Assembly (NCBI GenBank): GCA_028706835.1
Contig: JAQTVL010000177.1
Span: 1 to 8,304 of the forward strand
Origin: Phycisphaerae bacterium
Lineage (GTDB): Bacteria; Planctomycetota; Phycisphaerae; JAJVII01
Direction of reading: 5' to 3'
DNA: 8,304 nt
Positions within the stretch are counted from its first letter, which is position 1; the number at the start of each line of letters is the position of its first letter. Shown in pieces: positions 3,851 to 8,304 of the stretch. A program made the position numbers and the translations under genes. Under the pieces are notes generated by a model, which made no database searches, was not told where the DNA came from, and saw nothing but the letters and a program-made list of their open reading frames with translations.

Positions 3851-6208
3851 ATGTCGCGCCTGACCCACTGCTGCGCCCTGGCCATTGCGATGTTCCTGTC
3901 GGTTCCCGCGTTTGCGCTCGACGTTTCGCTGACGGTCACTGAGACCGCCGGCGTGGCCCGCACGGCTGAGCCGGTGACGACCGGCGTGCCGCTGGCCAAG
4001 GGCGTCCTCAAGGACGTCAAGTCGCTCAGGCTCGTCGACGACAAGGGTGTAGCCATGCCGTCGCAGTTCCGGGCGCTTGCGCCCTGGCCGGACGGGTCGG
4101 TCCGCGTCGTGCTCGTGGACACGCAGGTGACGGTGCCGGCCAACGGCAAGGCGACGTTCAAGCTCGTCGACCAGGCCGCGGCCGGCGCCAAAGGTGCCCA
4201 GCCGACGATCCTCGTCGACGAGACGGCTGACGCGATCACGCTCAGCCCCGGCGTGCTACAGTTCGCGGTCAGCAAGAAGAAGTTCAACCTGTTCGGCTCG
4301 CTGAAACTGGGGGGCAAGGAACTGCTGGCCGGCGGCAGCCGGATCGTCTGCTTCACCGAGAACGGCAAGGAGGCGACCACGGGCGACGTCGCGCCGACGA
4401 AGGTGTGGGTGGAGGAGCCCGGCAACCTACGCACCGTCGTCTGCGCGAAGGGCAGTTTCGCCGACCTGCACAACAAGAACCTCACCTACACCTGCCGCAT
4501 CACCGCGTTCCTCGGCAAGCCGTATGTGAAGGTGGCCTTCTGGCTGGAGGACAACGGCCGCTATGGCTGGGTGAAGCCGTGGGAGTGGTTCATCTTCGAC
4601 GGGCTGTCGATCGAACTGCCGCTGAAGGCGACCGGCGTGAACTGCGAAGACGTCGCGTCGGACGGCAAGGCGTTCGAGTTGAAGCAGGACAACCCGGCCG
4701 GCAAGGGCGACCCCAAGGCATTCTCGTTCGCAATCACCGACGGCGGGGCGAGCAAGTCGACCGGCGAGCGGGCGGCTGGGCAGGTGGCGGCCCGGACGCC
4801 AGCCGGCGCGGTGAATGTCGCGGTGAAGGACTTCTGGCAGAACTACCCGAAGGCCCTGCGGGTGGCTGACGGCACGCTGTCGTTGGACCTCTGGCCGCGG
4901 TGGGGCCAGTGGCCTCGCCCCTGCCTGGGCAGCAAGTGCGACGAGGGCGTCCGCAAGCCGGGCTTCTACTCCTTCCCCGGCGGCATGCACAAGCGGCACG
5001 AGTTCATCATCGATGTCGGCAAGGCGGACATGAAGTCGACCGCTGCCGTCCTTGACCAGCCGCTCATGGCCCTGGCCTCGTCGCAGTACTACACTGACTG
5101 CGCGGCGCTCACGCCGTTTGCCCCGGCTGACTTCAGGCCCGCGGACGACGCGACGGCCAAGCAGATCGATCGCTGGAACCAGTGGGCCCGCAACGTCGGC
5201 GACCCGAAGAACCCGAAGGGCGTCGACGGCTGCCGGCAGACCTGCGGCTATGGGCCGGGCTACGGCGTGATCGACTTCGGAGATTTCTTCTGGGCCGACG
5301 GCGTGACCAGCCTGCACTACGACTGGACGTGGATCATGATGCTCAACTACGTCCGGCTCCAGGACCGCTACTTCTTCGACAAGGCGGCGGAGATGGCCCG
5401 CCACCGCATCGACGTCGACCAGGTCTGGGGCGACCGCGAAGAGGTCTACTTCCGGGGCCTCTGCCGCTTCGAGATGGGCTACGTCGACATCCACGGCGGC
5501 AATCGCGACGGCCACAACAAGCCGATCCCCACGCACAACTGGGACCGCGGCGCCCTGTGGTGGTATTACCTCACCGGCGACCAGTCAGCCTACGAGTGCG
5601 TGCTGCGCAACTGCGAGATCGGCATCAAGCTGCGGCAGGTGGACCCGCACGCCGACGACCCCGACGGCAAGAAGCTCGGCGACCAGACCCGCGGCAGCGG
5701 CTGGTCGATCGGCTGCCTGTGCGACGCCTTCGACATGACTGGCGACAAGAAGTTCCTGGACTGGGCGAACATCCTGTGGAAGAACCACCTGCGGGCGCTG
5801 TGGAAGGCCAAGGGCGCCAACTACGGCATGACCGGCGGCAACGTGCTCCAGTTCTACTACCCGACGCACGACCTTGTGCTTCTGCACATGCACACCGGCG
5901 ACCCCGAACTGCTGGAATACATGCGCGACCTGGTGAAATACTGCGAGGACCCGAAGGCCTGGACCACCTACGTCGACGACATGGCCATCAACATGACCAA
6001 CTTCTACGGCTACCTCGCCTACGTGGACAAGGACCCGAAGATGCTGACTCGCGCCCGCGAACTGTTCGCCAAGGGGCTGCCGACCAACGACGGCCGGCTG
6101 ATCCTGTGGACCGGCGCCGGTGCCTACACGAAAGAGGCCGGCAAGCCGCTCCGCAACGGCCACATCTACCTGTGGGCGGAAAGGAAGCTGGCTGCCGAGA
6201 AGAAGTGA
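3851..6208 (+). CDS. Secreted PcRGLX/YetA-like protein (putative exo-rhamnogalacturonan lyase family)
   Basis: This 785-residue protein begins with a type I signal peptide (MSRLTHCCALAIAMFLSVPAFA, probable cleavage AFA-LD after residue 22). The next segment, with GVPLAKG (45-51), the LRLVDDKG strand, the PSQF motif (70-73) and PWPDGSVRVVLVD (78-90), is the characteristic N-terminal RIFT-barrel signature of the PcRGLX/YetA-like family. The founding fungal enzyme cleaves rhamnogalacturonan I from its ends. A middle beta-rich region follows. The C-terminal half, from about residue 430, is helical and toroid-like, with YGVIDFGD (about 471-478), HNWDRGALWWYYLTGD (about 561-576) and GSGWSIGCLCDAFDMTGD (about 615-632). 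The three-part layout and length agree with the family. Catalytic residues cannot be assigned by eye, and many bacterial members have no tested substrate, so lyase activity is a hypothesis. It is divergent from the paralogous lipoprotein pair and ends three bases from the convergent HAD gene. Confidence 0.85.
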   Translation: MSRLTHCCALAIAMFLSVPAFALDVSLTVTETAGVARTAEPVTTGVPLAKGVLKDVKSLRLVDDKGVAMPSQFRALAPWPDGSVRVVLVDTQVTVPANGKATFKLVDQAAAGAKGAQPTILVDETADAITLSPGVLQFAVSKKKFNLFGSLKLGGKELLAGGSRIVCFTENGKEATTGDVAPTKVWVEEPGNLRTVVCAKGSFADLHNKNLTYTCRITAFLGKPYVKVAFWLEDNGRYGWVKPWEWFIFDGLSIELPLKATGVNCEDVASDGKAFELKQDNPAGKGDPKAFSFAITDGGASKSTGERAAGQVAARTPAGAVNVAVKDFWQNYPKALRVADGTLSLDLWPRWGQWPRPCLGSKCDEGVRKPGFYSFPGGMHKRHEFIIDVGKADMKSTAAVLDQPLMALASSQYYTDCAALTPFAPADFRPADDATAKQIDRWNQWARNVGDPKNPKGVDGCRQTCGYGPGYGVIDFGDFFWADGVTSLHYDWTWIMMLNYVRLQDRYFFDKAAEMARHRIDVDQVWGDREEVYFRGLCRFEMGYVDIHGGNRDGHNKPIPTHNWDRGALWWYYLTGDQSAYECVLRNCEIGIKLRQVDPHADDPDGKKLGDQTRGSGWSIGCLCDAFDMTGDKKFLDWANILWKNHLRALWKAKGANYGMTGGNVLQFYYPTHDLVLLHMHTGDPELLEYMRDLVKYCEDPKAWTTYVDDMAINMTNFYGYLAYVDKDPKMLTRARELFAKGLPTNDGRLILWTGAGAYTKEAGKPLRNGHIYLWAERKLAAEKK

Positions 6209-6211
6209 ATG

Positions 6212-7147
6212 CTATTTCGGCGGCTCGCCTGGGTCCCCCGCGCCGACGTAGTTGCCGCCTCGGTGGAACAAATCCAACATCTGCACCGGGTCGGTCAGAA
6301 TGGACTGATTCGCGGGCATCGTGAAGAGCTGGTAGGCCGCCGCCCAGCCGGCGAACTGCGGCACGTCTTGCGGGGTGCGAAGCGAGCCACCATACGTGAT
6401 CATCACGGGCAGCATCTTGTTTCGGCTGAACGCCTCCAGGTCGTCGGCGCCGTCGCCGATGCCGATCAGCAGCGTCGGCACCTGGCGCTGCAAACCGGCC
6501 AGCGTGTCGGCCTGGTTGCCGTGGCGGAAGCGGTAGCGTTTGCCGCGGTCCCACGTGAATATCGGCCCGGTCGGCAGGCCATTGGTTCGCATCCATCGCC
6601 GGGCGTCTTCCTTCAACTCGCCGGACAGCGTGGTCACGTAGCAGATGAAGAACTGTTTGGACAGCAGCGTGAGGAACTCGCCGGCGTCCTCGCGAACGTC
6701 GCCCAGCGGGCGGTCGCCCATCACGCGGTCCATCCGTGTGTTCTGGTTCACCACGCGGTCGAGGTCGACCACGATGGCCACCCGCGACGCGTCCCAGCAG
6801 TAGGCGTAGCAGGTGGCCTGGGTCGGGTTGTTTTCGGCCCGCCGCTGATAGATCGCGTCGATCGCGTGCTCGCCGACGGTCTCCAGCGGCACGGTGGTCG
6901 AGAAACTCCACTTGCCGCCGCCGGGGAAGAACTCGGCCAGCAGTTCCTCCTCACGATACACCCGCACCGACGGCGGGTTGTGCGGCGGGAACCACTTGCT
7001 CCAGCCTTTGCGATGGATGGTGGCCTCGACCTGGACGGCCTTGCCCGGCTGGGCGATCTGGTCTGGGGCCGACAGCGTCAGCCCGCCGGACTCGACGCAC
7101 CCGGCGAGGGCGAGGGCGAACAGGATGACCAGGCGACGAGCGGACAC
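6212..7147 (-). CDS. HAD-superfamily (LNS2-like) lipoprotein with an N-terminal Ig-like region
   Basis: The 311-residue product starts at GTG 7147: GGAGG (7157-7153) stands five bases upstream, and the signal peptide begins there (SARRLVILFALALAGC). The lipobox LAGC predicts lipidation at Cys17. The longer ATG start at 7189 would bury the signal and run through a hairpin. Residues about 21-103 look like an Ig-type beta-sandwich (LTLSAPDQIAQPGKAVQVEA ... GKWSFSTTVPLETVGEHAIDAIYQ). The rest is a HAD core: motif I DLDRV in VAIVVDLDRVV (Asp128 and Asp130), motif II Thr in FFICYVTTLSG (about 172-173), and motif IV GDGADD (231-236). The motif III Lys/Arg is probably in GKRYRFRHG, and an expected Lys near GNQADTL is Gln. 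The layout resembles LNS2/lipin-type phosphatase domains. A membrane-anchored phosphatase facing the periplasm is inferred; the substrate is unknown. Confidence 0.8.
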   Translation of the reverse strand: MSARRLVILFALALAGCVESGGLTLSAPDQIAQPGKAVQVEATIHRKGWSKWFPPHNPPSVRVYREEELLAEFFPGGGKWSFSTTVPLETVGEHAIDAIYQRRAENNPTQATCYAYCWDASRVAIVVDLDRVVNQNTRMDRVMGDRPLGDVREDAGEFLTLLSKQFFICYVTTLSGELKEDARRWMRTNGLPTGPIFTWDRGKRYRFRHGNQADTLAGLQRQVPTLLIGIGDGADDLEAFSRNKMLPVMITYGGSLRTPQDVPQFAGWAAAYQLFTMPANQSILTDPVQMLDLFHRGGNYVGAGDPGEPPK

Positions 7148-7163
7148 TGCTTCCTCCACGAAA

Positions 7164-7187
7164 GCCCAGGGATCGCAATCCCTGGGC
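7164..7187. repeat. Perfect 10-bp palindrome in the leader of the HAD lipoprotein gene
   Basis: GCCCAGGGAT (7164-7173) pairs perfectly with ATCCCTGGGC (7178-7187) around CGCA. On the minus strand the loop reads TGCG, close to the TTGC loop of the right REP-like unit, and the stem is similarly built on CCCA/TGGG. It lies only six bases before the GGAGG site of the HAD gene, so if transcribed it would be a stable leader hairpin. It could instead be a dispersed palindromic repeat. Confidence 0.65.
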
Positions 7188-7198
7188 ATTGGGCGTGA

Positions 7199-7227
7199 TC
7201 AATACCGTAAGACGATCCGCCTGTCGA
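7199..7227 (-). promoter_or_regulatory. Possible promoter of the HAD lipoprotein gene
   Basis: On the minus strand, TCGACA (7227-7222) and TATTGA (7204-7199) are 17 bases apart. The -35 matches five of six consensus positions, the -10 only three. Transcription would begin near 7192 and include the hairpin at 7164-7187. Confidence 0.3.
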
Positions 7228-7267
7228 GTAAAGCGTTTTCGCTGTTAAGCTCGCCTGAAAGAGACGG

Positions 7268-7273
7268 TAGAAT
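7268..7273 (+). promoter_or_regulatory. -10 element of acpS (leaderless arrangement)
   Basis: TAGAAT matches the -10 consensus at five of six positions and ends six bases before the acpS ATG, so the transcript should start at the start codon. The best -35 at 17 bases, TTAAGC (7245-7250), is weak. No Shine-Dalgarno sequence precedes acpS. Confidence 0.5.
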
Positions 7274-7279
7274 ACCCGC

Positions 7280-7660
7280 ATGGTGGTCGGACACGGAATC
7301 GACGTGGTGGAAATTCCCCGGCTGGCGGACATGCTCAGCCGGCACGGCGACCGGTTCATCGAGCGCGTGTTCACGCAGGCGGAGCGCGACTACTGCCTCG
7401 GCAAGAAGCGCGAGATGGAGCACCTGGCGGGCCGGTTCGCCGCCAAGGAGGCTGTGCTCAAGGTGCTCGGCACGGGCTGGTCCGGCAAGATCGCCTGGCA
7501 GGACATCGAAGTGACCAACAACGCGGCTGGCCAGCCAAGCGTCACGCTGACGGGCGAAAGCGCCCGGGTGGCGGCCGGCCTGAACATCCGGCGGATATTA
7601 ATCAGCATCAGCCACACGGGCAGTTGGGCGGCCGCCAGCGCGATCGGGCTTGACGAGTAA
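7280..7660 (+). CDS. acpS: Holo-[acyl-carrier-protein] synthase
   Basis: This 126-residue cytoplasmic enzyme transfers the 4'-phosphopantetheine group from coenzyme A to a serine of acyl carrier protein, activating it for fatty acid synthesis. The length is normal for AcpS. The family signatures are intact: GIDVVEI (6-12) with the Mg-binding Asp8, RVFTQAERDYC (29-39), and RFAAKEAVLKVLGTG (52-66) with Glu57, the second metal ligand. The C-terminal strand ISISHTGSWAAASAI carries the usual SHT motif. ATG 7280 places GIDVVEI at the standard distance from the N-terminus. It is probably co-transcribed with hpt, which begins 21 bases after its stop, and is divergent from the HAD lipoprotein. Confidence 0.95.
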   Translation: MVVGHGIDVVEIPRLADMLSRHGDRFIERVFTQAERDYCLGKKREMEHLAGRFAAKEAVLKVLGTGWSGKIAWQDIEVTNNAAGQPSVTLTGESARVAAGLNIRRILISISHTGSWAAASAIGLDE

Positions 7661-7681
7661 GGAAGAGTAGTCGAAGCAACC

Positions 7682-8209
7682 ATGCCGATCGACCCCAAAT
7701 CCATCCGGCTTCGCACGCTGCTGTCCGCGGAGCAGATCAGCGCGGGCGTCAGCGAACTCGCGACCCGGATCGCGGCGACGTATCAGGGCGACGAGATCGC
7801 GCTGGTGCCCATCCTGTCCGGGTCGCTTGTTTTCACCAGCGACCTGGTCCGCCGGCTGCCGATGGACATGGTCATCCACGTGTGCGGGCTGAGCAGCTAT
7901 CGCGACTCGGCCACCGGGCCGGGCACGCTGAACTGGACCATGCCGCTGCCAAACTCGCTGGGCGGGCGGCACGTGCTGGTGATCGACGACATCCTCGATA
8001 CGGGGAGCACTCTGCGGCGGGTGTGCGACGAGATCGCCGCGCAGAAGCCGGCCAGCGTGCGGACCTGCGTGCTGCTGGTCCGCGAGAGCTCGGCGATGAA
8101 GACGGACTTCTGCGGCTTCCGCATCGGCCCGGGGTTCGTCGTCGGCTACGGTCTGGACTTTGCCGGGCGATTTCGTAATCTGCCGTATATTGCGGTGGTG
8201 GAGCAGTAG
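7682..8209 (+). CDS. hpt: Hypoxanthine phosphoribosyltransferase
   Basis: This 175-residue purine-salvage enzyme makes IMP (and usually GMP) from hypoxanthine or guanine and PRPP in the cytoplasm. The PRPP-binding signature VLVIDDILDTGSTL (98-111) is complete, with the acidic pair Asp102-Asp103. The early PPi loop is ILSGSLVFTSDL (44-55), the flexible loop starts at SSYRDS (71-76), and the purine-pocket and C-terminal block FVVGYGLDFAGRFRNLPYI is textbook for bacterial Hpt. The SSYGxxT motif of most homologues reads SSYRDSAT here. The length is typical. The ribosome binding site is weak (GAAG 7673-7676, five bases before ATG). The gene follows acpS in the same direction and probably shares its transcript. 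Confidence 0.93.
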   Translation: MPIDPKSIRLRTLLSAEQISAGVSELATRIAATYQGDEIALVPILSGSLVFTSDLVRRLPMDMVIHVCGLSSYRDSATGPGTLNWTMPLPNSLGGRHVLVIDDILDTGSTLRRVCDEIAAQKPASVRTCVLLVRESSAMKTDFCGFRIGPGFVVGYGLDFAGRFRNLPYIAVVEQ

Positions 8210-8231
8210 GCATTTTGCGCGGACAGACAAG

Positions 8232-8251
8232 CGCGGACCTTCGGTCCTGCG
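8232..8251 (+). terminator. Hairpin after hpt
   Basis: GGACC (8235-8239) and GGTCC (8243-8247) pair around TTC, and CGC/GCG (8232-8234, 8249-8251) extend the stem past a bulged T. There is no T tract after it. It may end the acpS-hpt transcript weakly or be another palindromic repeat. Confidence 0.4.
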
Positions 8252-8262
8252 GCTAAACGGGA

Positions 8263-8268
8263 TAGAAT
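8263..8268 (+). promoter_or_regulatory. -10-like element near the right edge
   Basis: TAGAAT preceded by GGGA is identical to the hexamer in front of acpS. No good -35 is visible; that region overlaps the hairpin at 8232-8251. Six bases later is a GTG (8275), but it is followed by a stop three codons on. Confidence 0.35.
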
Positions 8269-8282
8269 GATGTGGTGAAGTC

Positions 8283-8304
8283 TTGACCGATCCGAACGCA
8301 CAAA
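8283..8304 (+). CDS. Possible start of a further gene, cut by the window edge
   Basis: TTG 8283 opens a frame reading TDPNAQ to the end of the window, with only a poor binding site (GTGAAG, 8275-8280) and the -10-like element at 8263-8268 before it. Seven codons are too few to identify a protein. In many bacteria ftsH follows hpt, but nothing visible here confirms that. Confidence 0.2.

Noticed and set aside
4427..5536. 369-codon antisense frame within the lyase-like gene
   Set aside because: It is a shadow of a strong coding frame, with composition of the mirrored third-position GC and no recognisable domain.
7148..7189. Upstream ATG start (7189) for the HAD lipoprotein
   Set aside because: It would translate through the perfect hairpin and place 14 residues ahead of a normal lipoprotein signal; GTG 7147 has GGAGG at five bases.
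6209..7198. 329-codon plus-strand frame opposite the HAD lipoprotein
   Set aside because: The minus strand carries a lipobox, HAD motifs and a ribosome site; the plus frame has none.
8275..8286. Leaderless GTG frame after the TAGAAT at 8263
   Set aside because: The spacing matches the other leaderless cases, but the frame stops after three codons.

Overview
The window is GC-rich, gene-dense bacterial DNA. The gene content suggests a free-living Gram-negative polysaccharide degrader, most likely a planctomycete or a relative: a secreted rhamnogalacturonan-lyase-like enzyme, an (alpha/alpha)-toroid protein, two lipoproteins, and abundant GC-rich intergenic palindromes. This placement is an inference from gene style; there is no rRNA or other decisive marker here.

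Layout from left to right. (1) Bases 1-177 hold no gene I can support. (2) A GNAT acetyltransferase lies on the minus strand (178-660), with a promoter whose position suggests a leaderless mRNA. (3) A 0.45-kb non-coding block (about 700-1180) is packed with palindromes. Its core, 831-1154, is bounded by two 38-base inverted repeats that differ at one base; each carries a CCATGG-rich hairpin with GTAG at its foot. This looks like a paired REP (BIME/REPIN-like) or a miniature Y1-type mobile element. (4) A consensus sigma-70-like promoter (1225-1253) drives a cytoplasmic alpha-helical-toroid protein that appears to start at TTG 1320. (5) A tRNA-Thr(UGU) on the minus strand faces that gene.

(6) Two paralogous minus-strand genes follow. 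A lipoprotein (3225-3758) is followed by a signal-less copy of the same domain (2721-3209). The second copy sits in the same reading frame, separated by one TAG and five codons. (7) Divergent from these, and sharing overlapping promoter hexamers with them, is a 785-residue secreted PcRGLX/YetA-like protein (3851-6208). The arrangement suggests that the enzyme and the surface lipoprotein(s) serve one glycan-related function. (8) A tail-to-tail lipoprotein (6212-7147) combines an Ig-like-looking N-terminal region with a HAD-superfamily phosphatase core. (9) Divergent from it is a housekeeping pair, acpS (7280-7660) and hpt (7682-8209); acpS also looks leaderless. A hairpin, a -10-like element and a possible start of a further gene end the window.

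All functional statements come from reading motifs by eye; no database search was run.
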